DNA of 64,000 bases from an uncultured Paracoccaceae bacterium (GTDB taxonomy: Bacteria; Bacteroidota; Bacteroidia; Flavobacteriales; Flavobacteriaceae), in assembly GCA_943788135.1 (NCBI GenBank), contig CALSPC010000002.1, positions 1 through 64,000 on the forward strand, given 5' to 3'. A program made the translations under genes and the position numbers. How positions within the stretch are numbered: position 1 is the stretch's first letter; every line of letters starts with the position of its first letter. Shown piece after piece: positions 47,742 to 55,505 of the stretch. The notes beneath the pieces are model-generated. The model saw nothing but the letters and a program-made list of their open reading frames with translations. It did not search any database and was not told the origin of the DNA.

Positions 47742-49082
47742 TTAAAACCCCATTCCTTTAATCTTTTTGTAAGTCAAAACCGCTTTTGTATCCGAAAACA
47801 AAGATACATAATAGCAAACATTTAGCATTCTTGTGTAAAGACTGTCATTATGAACATCTATCACGTCTGGAATAAGTTTCAATAACAATTTGTCATAGGC
47901 TGTTGGCAAATTCTCATAATTATTATTTACCGCCAAAATAAAACGGTCTAGTAATTGATTTAAAATTTCAAATCCCGAAATTTCCTTGTCAATGACTTCC
48001 TCGGAATTATATATTTTTTCAATACTAAGTTTTATGATGTCATTAATTTGTGCTTGGTACTTACTTTTATCAAGTATGGAAACCTGAAATTTACCATCAA
48101 GAATTTCCTTTTCGTGAGCCATAAATATACTAACCGCATCTTCGATCAATGTACTAATTGCCAAGGCTCTTAAATAACTCACCCGTTCTTTTGTAGAAGG
48201 AAGGGCGCTGTATTTTTCGGTATTGATGGTGCCTCTCACCAAATTAATCAAGTATTCAAGTGCGTAATCCTCTTCAATGAGTCCGAGGTTTATACCATCC
48301 TCAAAATCAATAATCGTATAACAAATATCATCGGCTGCTTCAACCAAAAAGGCTAAAGGATGTCTTGAAAACTGTGCGTGTTCTGCACTCAGTGATTTGA
48401 GTCCAAGTTCTGCTGCAACGTCTGAAAAGTTTGTTTTTTCTGTTTGAAAAAAGCCGTATTTCTTAGATGCAATGTGTGGTGTTGGTTTTACTGGTAGGGA
48501 TTCTTTTGGGTATTTTGTAAAAGCGCCCAAAGTGGCATAACTTAAACGTAACCCTCCTTTTGTTCCTTGTTTATCTTGAGTTAAAACTTTAAAGCCATTA
48601 GCATTGCCTTCAAAATCGCATAAATCTTGATACTCCTTAGACTCAAGTTGTACTTTATATTGTTGACCTGGTCCATTTTTAAAATAGTGTCCTATAGCTT
48701 TTTCGCCGGAATGACCAAAAGGGGGATTTCCAATGTCATGAGCCAGTGCTGCGGCGGCAACAATAGCGCCAAAATCATTGGGTTTATAACCATGAATTTC
48801 AGTCAGGTAGGGGTGTTTTTCTAAAATCTTAACTCCCGCTTTTCGTCCCAACGACCGAGCTACCACGCTAACCTCAAGACTATGTGTGAGCCGTGTATGC
48901 ACAAAATCTGTGGAAGATAATGGGACCACTTGGGTTTTATCTTGAAGACTTCTAAATTCGGCCGAAAAAATAATGCGATCGTAATCGACATCAAACCCTA
49001 ATCGTGTTTCGTCTTGTTCATTTCGAAGGCGTTTGTTGGTGTCTCCTTGACGTTTTAAAGAAAGTAATTGTTCCCAATTCAT
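47742..49082 (-). CDS. dgt: dGTP triphosphohydrolase
   Basis: dGTPase converts dGTP to deoxyguanosine and triphosphate. The 446-residue protein is an HD-domain enzyme with RLTHSLEVSVVARSLGRK, the HD pair in LAHDIGNPPFGHSGEKA and the later EAADDICYTIIDFEDG. I chose the ATG at 49082 (MNWEQLL); the frame is open to a TTG at 49118 in the regulatory region. The leader has an inverted repeat (49082-49111) that touches the ATG. It converges with dxs, 12 bp between stops. Confidence 0.92.
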   Translation of the reverse strand: MNWEQLLSLKRQGDTNKRLRNEQDETRLGFDVDYDRIIFSAEFRSLQDKTQVVPLSSTDFVHTRLTHSLEVSVVARSLGRKAGVKILEKHPYLTEIHGYKPNDFGAIVAAAALAHDIGNPPFGHSGEKAIGHYFKNGPGQQYKVQLESKEYQDLCDFEGNANGFKVLTQDKQGTKGGLRLSYATLGAFTKYPKESLPVKPTPHIASKKYGFFQTEKTNFSDVAAELGLKSLSAEHAQFSRHPLAFLVEAADDICYTIIDFEDGINLGLIEEDYALEYLINLVRGTINTEKYSALPSTKERVSYLRALAISTLIEDAVSIFMAHEKEILDGKFQVSILDKSKYQAQINDIIKLSIEKIYNSEEVIDKEISGFEILNQLLDRFILAVNNNYENLPTAYDKLLLKLIPDVIDVHNDSLYTRMLNVCYYVSLFSDTKAVLTYKKIKGMGF

Positions 49083-49111
49083 GTTATCTGTTATGAACCT
49101 GCAAGATAACA
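49082..49111. repeat. inverted repeat at the dGTPase start codon
   Basis: TGTTATCT (49082-49089) and AGATAACA (49104-49111) form a perfect 8-bp inverted repeat with 14 bp between. In the dGTPase mRNA the 3' arm runs into the start codon, so it could be an operator or a hairpin that hides the start. Confidence 0.5.
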
Positions 49112-49116
49112 ATTTC

Positions 49117-49134
49117 AATGTTAATTAAATGTTT
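49117..49134 (-). promoter_or_regulatory. PHO-box-like direct repeat facing the dGTPase gene
   Basis: On the minus strand AAACATT-TAAT-TAACATT forms two 7-bp near-identical units 11 bp apart, the arrangement of a PHO box. It may serve either the dGTPase gene or the divergent beta-helix lipoprotein gene. Confidence 0.4.
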
Positions 49135-49162
49135 CTAAAATTCTGAATAAGGAATCACACCC

Positions 49163-49206
49163 TAACATTTTGTTAATGGTTTTGTAAACGTGATATAACT
49201 TCGATA
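49163..49206 (+). promoter_or_regulatory. PHO-box-like array before the beta-helix lipoprotein gene
   Basis: TAACATT (49163) and TAATGGT (49174) are 11 bp apart; weaker units follow in the same phase at 49185 (TAAACGT) and 49196 (TAACTTC). The last unit is 18 bp before TTAATTTG (49221-49228), a one-mismatch -7 box, so it occupies the -33 position. Confidence 0.4.
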
Positions 49207-49254
49207 GGTGCTTTAAGCTGTTAATTTGCAGTAACAATAATTAACTAAAAGAAA

Positions 49255-50505
49255 ATGAAAAAAACAATTTTTACTTTATCAGCAATTGTAGCACTTGCGT
49301 TTACTGGATGTATGCAAGATGAAGCACCTCCAATTCTTGAAGATCCAGGAAACTCTGGCACAGTAGGAAACAATACTGTCTCTGTTTCTGGGATGATTTC
49401 TGAAAGTACGACTTGGACAAATGACAATATTTATGTGCTTAATCAAAAAGTAGTGGTGCCAAGCGGAGTTGTACTTACAATACAAGCTGGAACTATAATT
49501 AAAGGAACTGAAGGAACTGGTTCTTTAGCGTCTGCACTTATTATTGCTCAAGGCGGAAAATTAAATGCTGTAGGTACAGCAACAGAACCTATAATTTTTA
49601 CGTCCATAAACGACAATATCGAGGTTGGTCAAACAGCCGGAACAAATTTGAACGAAACTAATTCTGGACTTTGGGGAGGGTTAATCGTTTTAGGATATGC
49701 TCCATCTTCGTTTTCTGGCGATGTAGATGTCGTTCAAATTGAAGGGATTCCTGCGGATGATACTTTTGGTCTTTATGGTGGTGAAGACGCTACTGATAAT
49801 TCTGGAGTATATCAATATATATCAATCCGTCATGGAGGCGCTCTAATTGGTGAAGGAAATGAAATCAATGGCTTAACACTTGGTGGTGTTGGATCTGGTA
49901 CCGTAATCGAAAATATCGAAGTGGTCGCAAACGTTGATGATGGTATTGAGTTTTTCGGAGGTACAGTAAATGCTACCAACCTATTGGTTTGGGCTCAAGG
50001 AGATGATGCCATCGATATTGACCAAGGGTATTCTGGAATTATTGATAATGCCATTGTTATTTTAGGTGCTAACTCGGATCATGCATTTGAAATTGATGGT
50101 CCTGAAGGAACCGCAACAGGTTCATTTACATTAAGAAACTCAACTATCGTTGGGAACGCTGTCACTGAAAATGGCGAATATGCAGATTACAGATCTAAAG
50201 CTATGGGAAGAACAGAAAATATTTATGCTTACGGATTCAAAAGTTCTTCAGATGTGGAATTGGATAACGATGGAGTTGCCACAAACTATAATGATGGATT
50301 ATTAACTTTTGGAGCATGGGAAATTGTATTACCTACTGGTGTTTCTCAGGTAACAGACATCTTTGTAAATAAAGCTGAAACGGTTGATGTTAGTGGATTT
50401 GGTTCTACAGCTACCGCGGTTTCTGAAGGTACAAGTACCGTAGGTGCTACAACATCGCTTCTAAGCTGGACTTATGCAAATACTAAAGCAGAATTAGGAT
50501 TCTAA
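49255..50505 (+). CDS. surface lipoprotein with right-handed beta-helix fold
   Basis: This 416-residue protein has a lipoprotein signal ending in FTGC, followed by MQDEAPP; acidic residues right after the anchor Cys resemble the Bacteroidota surface-export signal, so it is probably outside the outer membrane. The rest consists of short beta strands with repeated turns: VVVPSGVVLTIQAGTIIKG, a GGKLNAVGTATEPIIFTS block, GLWGGLIVLG, NGLTLGGVGSGTVIENIEVV and DDGIEFFGGTVNATNLL, typical of a parallel beta-helix. It lies 77 bp before a TonB-dependent receptor on the same strand, so it probably works as its surface partner. Substrate is unknown; the phosphate region suggests a phosphorus compound. Confidence 0.8.
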   Translation: MKKTIFTLSAIVALAFTGCMQDEAPPILEDPGNSGTVGNNTVSVSGMISESTTWTNDNIYVLNQKVVVPSGVVLTIQAGTIIKGTEGTGSLASALIIAQGGKLNAVGTATEPIIFTSINDNIEVGQTAGTNLNETNSGLWGGLIVLGYAPSSFSGDVDVVQIEGIPADDTFGLYGGEDATDNSGVYQYISIRHGGALIGEGNEINGLTLGGVGSGTVIENIEVVANVDDGIEFFGGTVNATNLLVWAQGDDAIDIDQGYSGIIDNAIVILGANSDHAFEIDGPEGTATGSFTLRNSTIVGNAVTENGEYADYRSKAMGRTENIYAYGFKSSSDVELDNDGVATNYNDGLLTFGAWEIVLPTGVSQVTDIFVNKAETVDVSGFGSTATAVSEGTSTVGATTSLLSWTYANTKAELGF

Positions 50506-50582
50506 TAAAAAAATAAAATTAGTCAACTCATCAATTGCTTGTGTTCATTCACGGGCAATTGTTTGTTGTTTAAACACATACT

Positions 50583-53417
50583 ATGAAATTACACAAATTA
50601 ACATCATTTTTACTGACAACTTTTCTTGCACTTCAACTCACAGCTCAATCTGGAAAAATAGTAGGAACAATTACGGACGGGGAATATAATGAACCCATGG
50701 CATTTGCCAATGTGCTTATCAAAAATACGACCACTGGAACCACTTCAGATTTTGATGGCAAGTATCAACTTGAGGTTTCTGAGGGAAATTATACTATTAT
50801 ATTTTCTTACATCGGCTATCAATCTGTTGAAATCTCAGATGTAAACGTTGAAGCAAACTCAGAAGTCCTTGTAGATGTAACGCTTAATACAAACTCTTTA
50901 GAAACTGTCATTATTACAACTACGGTGAGAAAAAATACAGAATCTGCGGTATTAGATTTACAAAAAAAATCAATTACTTTATTGGATGGGCTTTCAGCTC
51001 AAGGCATAAAAAGTAGTGGTGCAGGTAATATCGCCAGTGCTGTTAAAAGTGTTCCTGGGGTATCCATTCAGGGTGGCAAATATGTGTATGTTAGAGGGTT
51101 GGGAGATCGTTATACTAAATCCATATTAAATGGTGTGGACATCCCTGGCTTAGACCCCGACAGAAACACAATTCAAATGGATGTATTCCCTACTAATATT
51201 TTGGAAAATGTTATTGTAATAAAATCTGCTGCTGCCGAATATCCTGCAGATTTTACAGGGGGCGTTATTGATATTGTTACCAAAGATTATCCAAGTAAAG
51301 AATCCTATACGTTTTCAATGGGAACATCCTATAATCCTAATATGCATTTAAACTCAAATTACTTGAGCTACAGTGGTAGTAAAACTGATTGGCTTGGTTT
51401 TGATGATGGTATGAGAAAAAGACCGATAAACAGGTATCAACCCATTCCTGGTACATTTGCAAATTCGTCTGTTTTAACAGCGCTTACGGGAGCGTTCAAT
51501 AAAGAATTAACGGCAAAAAGATCAGAAAGTGGAGTGAATTATGACTTTGGATTTACAGCGGGAAATCAATATGAAGTTGGAGAAAACAAACTGGGGTATC
51601 AATTGTCTTTTTCTTACAAAAACAAAACCGAGTTCTACGACAACAGAGTGGACGGAACCTATATGAGGGATCAAAATAATGCGTCTAACAATGACCTATT
51701 GGCAACGCGAACGACTTTGGGAGAAGTTGGGGTGAATTCCGTATTGTTAAATGTGCTTACTGGACTCGTATACAAACGTGAAAATTCAAAATACAAATTA
51801 AACTTCCTTCATATTCAAAATGGGGAAAGCACTGCTGGAAAATACGAACAGCAACTTGCACAAGCAGGGGGTGGAAGTGGTTTTGAACCGATTTCAAAAG
51901 ATGCACTCCTTTATACCGAAAGATCAATTTCAAATATTTTATTAGCAGGAACACATTTCTTTAGAGAAAGTGGATGGCAAATGGAGTGGAAACTATCACC
52001 ATCTCTTTCTAGAGTGTACGATAAAGATCACCGAATTACACCCTTACAGCTGACTCAGGAAGGAAACGCTTTTATCAGTCCAAGTGCCTCTAGCTATCCT
52101 ATAAGAATCTGGAGAACTCTTGAAGAAATTAACCTTGTTGGAAAACTAGATGTCAATAAAAAATATATGCTTTTTGACAACCCTGCAAAAGTTAAATTTG
52201 GTGGAGGGTATACCTATAAATTCAGAAATTTTAAAATTGATGATTATACGTTTACGATTACTAATCCAGTAACGGGACTTTCCGTAGAAAATGGAGATGC
52301 AGATACCATATTGGCTGAAAATAATATATGGACGCCAGAAACAGGATCAGGAACACACTTAGTTACAGGCGATCTTTTTGAAAAAGCCAATGCCTACGAA
52401 GGGGAGCAACGAATCACGGCAATGTATGCGTCCAATGAATTTAGTTTAACAGAAAAACTAAAAACAGTATTAGGCATACGTACAGAATTATTTCAAACCT
52501 TTTATACAGGGCAAAACCAAGCAGCTACAGAAGTGTACAAAAATTCTAAAATAATAGATAAGTTTGATGTGTTTCCGTCTGCGAATATTATTTACAGCCT
52601 TACAGATGAACAAAACTTAAGGGCATCTTATTCAAGAACAACGGCACGTCCTTCATTTAAGGAAGCTTCAAAAAGTCAAATTTTTGATGCCATTACAAAC
52701 CGTCTTTTTATTGGAAATATTGATTTGACGCCATCCTATATTAATAATTTTGATGTCCGTTTTGAAAAATTTGGTGAGGGCAGTGAAATGTTTGCTTTTA
52801 GTGGGTTTTATAAAGACTTCACTGATCCCATAGAATTAACTTTTTATGAGTCAGCACCAGATCAAATAACGCCTAAAAACTTAGGTTCTGCAAAGGTTTA
52901 TGGAATTGAGTTTGAATTTAGAAAATCATTAGGGTTTATTTTGGAAAGCTTAGATAAACTTAAGTTTAACATCAACGCCTCCTATATTAATTCAGAACTA
53001 ACGATGAATATAGACGAGTATAATAGACGTGTATTGGCGGCAAGAGATGGAGAGTCCATAGAAGACACAAGAGATTTACAAGGTCAATCGCCATTCCTTA
53101 TCAATACAGGGCTAAACTACAATAACTCGGATACAGGACTTCAAACGGGATTGTTTTTTAATGTCCAAGGCAAAACATTGGAAGTGGTAGGAACTGGAAT
53201 TGTTCCAGATGTCTATACGAAACCGTTTAGCAGCCTCAATTTTACACTTAACAAAAGTTTTGGCCAAGACAAAAAATCAACTATTGATGTAAAGGTCTCT
53301 AATATTCTTAACAGTAAAAGAGAGAGTGTTTATGAGTCCTACAAGACTGCATCAAAAACGTTTTCTAGCTTTCAACCTGGTACAGAAGTGTCCATAGGAT
53401 ATTCTTATAAATTTTAA
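50583..53417 (+). CDS. TonB-dependent receptor with carboxypeptidase-like N-terminal domain
   Basis: This 944-residue outer-membrane protein has a signal peptide (to LQLTAQ), the carboxypeptidase-regulatory-like domain (IVGTITDGEYNEPMAFANV, GTTSDFDGKYQLEV), a TonB plug (GNIASAVKSVPGVSIQGG, YVYVRGLGDRYTKSILNG, ADFTGGVIDIVTKDYP), and a 22-strand barrel ending in VSIGYSYKF with the terminal aromatic. It resembles receptors that pair with a surface lipoprotein; the beta-helix gene upstream replaces the usual SusD. The 77-bp gap has no obvious terminator, so the two are likely one transcript. A terminator follows 28 bp after the stop. Confidence 0.88.
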   Translation: MKLHKLTSFLLTTFLALQLTAQSGKIVGTITDGEYNEPMAFANVLIKNTTTGTTSDFDGKYQLEVSEGNYTIIFSYIGYQSVEISDVNVEANSEVLVDVTLNTNSLETVIITTTVRKNTESAVLDLQKKSITLLDGLSAQGIKSSGAGNIASAVKSVPGVSIQGGKYVYVRGLGDRYTKSILNGVDIPGLDPDRNTIQMDVFPTNILENVIVIKSAAAEYPADFTGGVIDIVTKDYPSKESYTFSMGTSYNPNMHLNSNYLSYSGSKTDWLGFDDGMRKRPINRYQPIPGTFANSSVLTALTGAFNKELTAKRSESGVNYDFGFTAGNQYEVGENKLGYQLSFSYKNKTEFYDNRVDGTYMRDQNNASNNDLLATRTTLGEVGVNSVLLNVLTGLVYKRENSKYKLNFLHIQNGESTAGKYEQQLAQAGGGSGFEPISKDALLYTERSISNILLAGTHFFRESGWQMEWKLSPSLSRVYDKDHRITPLQLTQEGNAFISPSASSYPIRIWRTLEEINLVGKLDVNKKYMLFDNPAKVKFGGGYTYKFRNFKIDDYTFTITNPVTGLSVENGDADTILAENNIWTPETGSGTHLVTGDLFEKANAYEGEQRITAMYASNEFSLTEKLKTVLGIRTELFQTFYTGQNQAATEVYKNSKIIDKFDVFPSANIIYSLTDEQNLRASYSRTTARPSFKEASKSQIFDAITNRLFIGNIDLTPSYINNFDVRFEKFGEGSEMFAFSGFYKDFTDPIELTFYESAPDQITPKNLGSAKVYGIEFEFRKSLGFILESLDKLKFNINASYINSELTMNIDEYNRRVLAARDGESIEDTRDLQGQSPFLINTGLNYNNSDTGLQTGLFFNVQGKTLEVVGTGIVPDVYTKPFSSLNFTLNKSFGQDKKSTIDVKVSNILNSKRESVYESYKTASKTFSSFQPGTEVSIGYSYKF

Positions 53418-53444
53418 TTGAATTAGTCACTCGATTATAACACA

Positions 53445-53470
53445 AAAAAGCACCCTTACGGGTGCTTTTT
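53445..53470. terminator. bidirectional terminator
   Basis: An 11-bp stem AAAAAGCACCC with GGGTGCTTTTT around TTAC, between the converging TonB-receptor and YwqK-like genes, can work in both directions. Confidence 0.9.
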
Positions 53471-53491
53471 GTATTCTATGTATTAGGTTCG

Positions 53492-53851
53492 TTAGTTCAT
53501 GCTTATTGCAAGTTGCGACTTACGGTCCCATTCACTAACATTCATAATTTTTGAATTTACAAAATCGACCTCTTTTAAAGAATTTTCGGTCCAGAAAAAC
53601 CATTTCCCTGTTTTGATTCCATTGCTGTAATTTCCTTGAGACAATTTATTTCCTTTAAAATCATAACTCGTCCAAAGGCCTTCTAAGGCTCCATTTTTAT
53701 TGAAAGTTCCTTCTTGTTGAACAGAACCATTATCATAATAATAAGTCGCAACAGTAAGTGGACCTTTTGTTTCTAATTTTGGTTGGTTTATGTTTTGAGC
53801 TGCTACGGTTGTTCCAATAAAAACAAGCGCAATTAGTATGTATTTTTTCAT
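53492..53851 (-). CDS. secreted YwqK/MORN-like repeat protein
   Basis: This 119-residue protein has a signal peptide (MKKYILIALVFIGTTVAAQ) and three short repeats of the YwqK/MORN kind: YYYDNGSVQQEGTFNKNG, LEGLWTSYDFKGNKLSQGNY, and GIKTGKWFFWTENSLKEVDF. Such domains are often annotated as antitoxins, but with a signal peptide and no toxin here, that label is unlikely. The role is unknown. Its upstream region is an array of PHO-box-like repeats (53887-53926), shared with the start of the 379-bp non-coding gap before the porin gene. Confidence 0.8.
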   Translation of the reverse strand: MKKYILIALVFIGTTVAAQNINQPKLETKGPLTVATYYYDNGSVQQEGTFNKNGALEGLWTSYDFKGNKLSQGNYSNGIKTGKWFFWTENSLKEVDFVNSKIMNVSEWDRKSQLAISMN

Positions 53852-53875
53852 ATCAATAATATTTATAATGTAAAG

Positions 53876-53926
53876 CTACAAAAAATTTACATTAAAAACA
53901 CAATTAGTTTACATTAAATTAACATT
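53876..53926. promoter_or_regulatory. PHO-box-like repeat array
   Basis: Units TTACATT (53887), ACACAAT (53898), TTACATT (53909) and TAACATT (53920) keep an 11-bp period, with a weaker CTACAAA at 53876. The strongest pair, TTACATT-AAAT-TAACATT, fits the 7-4-7 plan of a PHO box. A -7-like TAGATTTA (53933-53940) lies 6 bp beyond on the plus strand, suggesting a rightward transcript; the YwqK-like gene could be served on the other side. Confidence 0.45.
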
Positions 53927-53942
53927 GAGAATTAGATTTAAA

Positions 53943-54149
53943 ATGGTAAAATACGGTCAGGGTACAATTTGGAGTAATGTATTAGGTTTAATGATTACTT
54001 AACATTCTGCTTACGCTATAGACATGTTTAATTATAATCTTTGTAATGTCTTAGACACTTAATTAGTATCATTATTACATATTAGTTTTTGTCGACTACA
54101 AAAATGATGATTTCTGATGAGCTGCCCTTGGCCAGGCAGCTTTTTTTTT
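53943..54149 (+). ncRNA. candidate small RNA ending in an orphan terminator
   Basis: A strong plus-strand terminator (54120-54149) has no plus-strand gene before it, because the TonB-receptor transcript ends at 53470 and the YwqK-like gene is on the other strand. A short transcript of about 200 nt must therefore start in this gap, most simply at the -7-like box next to the repeat array (53933-53940). It holds one 19-codon ORF at 53943-54002 (MVKYGQGTIWSNV...), whose start lies almost on the box, so coding is doubtful. Alternatively the hairpin is a leader attenuator of the porin gene. Confidence 0.35.
54120..54149 (+). terminator. orphan intrinsic terminator before the porin gene
   Basis: AGCTGCC (54120-54126) pairs with GGCAGCT (54135-54141) around an 8-nt loop, followed by a run of nine T (54141-54149). 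It lies 81 bp before the porin ATG and after a stretch without genes. Confidence 0.8.
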
Positions 54150-54169
54150 ATTTAATCTTAATCTTGAGG

Positions 54170-54187
54170 AAACATTAAGATAACATT
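54170..54187 (+). promoter_or_regulatory. PHO-box-like repeat of the porin gene
   Basis: AAACATT-AAGA-TAACATT has two 7-bp units 11 bp apart; a weaker TAATCTT unit precedes at 54159 in phase. A partial -7 box, GTTATTTG (54195-54202), follows 7 bp later, as expected if the box replaces -33 for an activator. The ATG is 43 bp beyond. Confidence 0.5.
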
Positions 54188-54230
54188 AGTTTGTGTTATT
54201 TGTACCCGACAAAAACTAATATTATTTATA

Positions 54231-55436
54231 ATGAAATTAAGAATTTTATCTATTGCATTAACATTTTTTGCAATCACTTCAGTACAATCTCAAGAGATCA
54301 GCGACACATCATTTGGAAAAGGACTCCTCAACTTCGTTGCAAAAGACAGCACATTTAGTGTAAAATTTGCACCACGATTTCAAGTGCGTTCTATGTCTTC
54401 ATGGGATCATGATGGAACCCAATATATAAGTCCAGAACATAATTTTATTGTACGCCGTTCACGTTTAAAGTTTGACGGATTTGCGTACAGTCCAAAATTA
54501 AAATATAAACTAGAACTTGGATTATCTAATAGAGATATTTCTGGCGCAAATGAGTTTAATCGAAATACGCCTCGTTATATTTTGGACGCCGTAATTATGT
54601 GGGAGTTTTCAAAAAACTGGGCGCTTTGGGCTGGACAAACAAAACTGCCTGGAAATGTTGAACGTGTTGTGTCTTCCGCAAATTTGCAGTTAATCGACCG
54701 GTCGTTATTAAATAGTCGCTTCAACATTGATCGCGATTTAGGAATCCAAATTCGTCATAAATCAAACTTAGGTGGTACGTTTTTAATGCGTGAGAAATTC
54801 GCCATATCACAAGGAGAAGGCCGTAATGTAACCGAAGGCAATGAAGGTGGGCTACAGTACACAGCTCGTCTGGAATTTTTACCTTTTGGAGCTTTCAAAT
54901 CCAAAGGTGATTACAGCCAATCCGATCTTAAAAGAGAAGATTCTTCAAAACTAATGGTTGGAGTTACCTATAACTTTAATGAAAATGCTGTGCGAGAACG
55001 CGGTTTTGCAGGCGATTATATGATTAGAACCGATGGTACTATTTTTGAAACCAACCAAACCACAATATTTATTGATGCAATGTATAAACACAATGGTCTT
55101 TCTTTTATGGGAGAATATGCAAAACGTACGGCTGACTCAATCATCGCAACAGAAGCTGATGGCGTAACTCCTACAGGTGATGTTGTATTGACAGGAAATG
55201 CATTGAACTTACAACTAGGATATTTATTTAAGAATGACTACGAAATCGCAGGGCGTTTTACGACTCTAGACTATGAAACACTAACAACAGCTCTGCCGAC
55301 TAAACAATATACATTAGGCCTCAACAGATTTCTTGTAGGCCATAAACTAAAGGTTCAAAGTGATCTAAGCTACACCGAATTAGATGGCCAAAAAGACAAC
55401 ATCACTTTTAGACTAGGATTTGACATTCATTTTTAA
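54231..55436 (+). CDS. phosphate-selective porin OprO/OprP family
   Basis: This 401-residue outer-membrane porin has a signal peptide (to ITSVQSQ) and the OprO/P pattern: FAPRFQVRSMSSWD, RRSRLKFDGFAYSPKLKYKLEL with AVIMWEFSKNWALWAGQTKLP, and strands ending in ITFRLGFDIHF. Proteins of this family make anion or phosphate-selective channels. A PHO-box-like repeat precedes it and a PiT phosphate permease follows 69 bp later, supporting a role in phosphate uptake. Confidence 0.88.
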   Translation: MKLRILSIALTFFAITSVQSQEISDTSFGKGLLNFVAKDSTFSVKFAPRFQVRSMSSWDHDGTQYISPEHNFIVRRSRLKFDGFAYSPKLKYKLELGLSNRDISGANEFNRNTPRYILDAVIMWEFSKNWALWAGQTKLPGNVERVVSSANLQLIDRSLLNSRFNIDRDLGIQIRHKSNLGGTFLMREKFAISQGEGRNVTEGNEGGLQYTARLEFLPFGAFKSKGDYSQSDLKREDSSKLMVGVTYNFNENAVRERGFAGDYMIRTDGTIFETNQTTIFIDAMYKHNGLSFMGEYAKRTADSIIATEADGVTPTGDVVLTGNALNLQLGYLFKNDYEIAGRFTTLDYETLTTALPTKQYTLGLNRFLVGHKLKVQSDLSYTELDGQKDNITFRLGFDIHF

Positions 55437-55440
55437 AACA

Positions 55441-55458
55441 TAACATTAAATTAACCTA
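55441..55458 (+). promoter_or_regulatory. PHO-box-like repeat before the PiT gene
   Basis: TAACATT-AAAT-TAACCTA, two units 11 bp apart, starts just after the porin stop. GAGATTTG (55477-55484) is a one-mismatch -7 box 18 bp beyond. The PiT gene may have its own promoter besides readthrough from the porin. Confidence 0.4.
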
Positions 55459-55505
55459 AGAAACCGAAAGTCTTAAGAGATTTGCTTAATTAAATCAACT
55501 AAATT

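Noticed and set aside
53492-53851. Antitoxin of a toxin-antitoxin pair
   Set aside because: The YwqK-like repeats suggest that common label, but the protein has a signal peptide and no toxin gene is adjacent.
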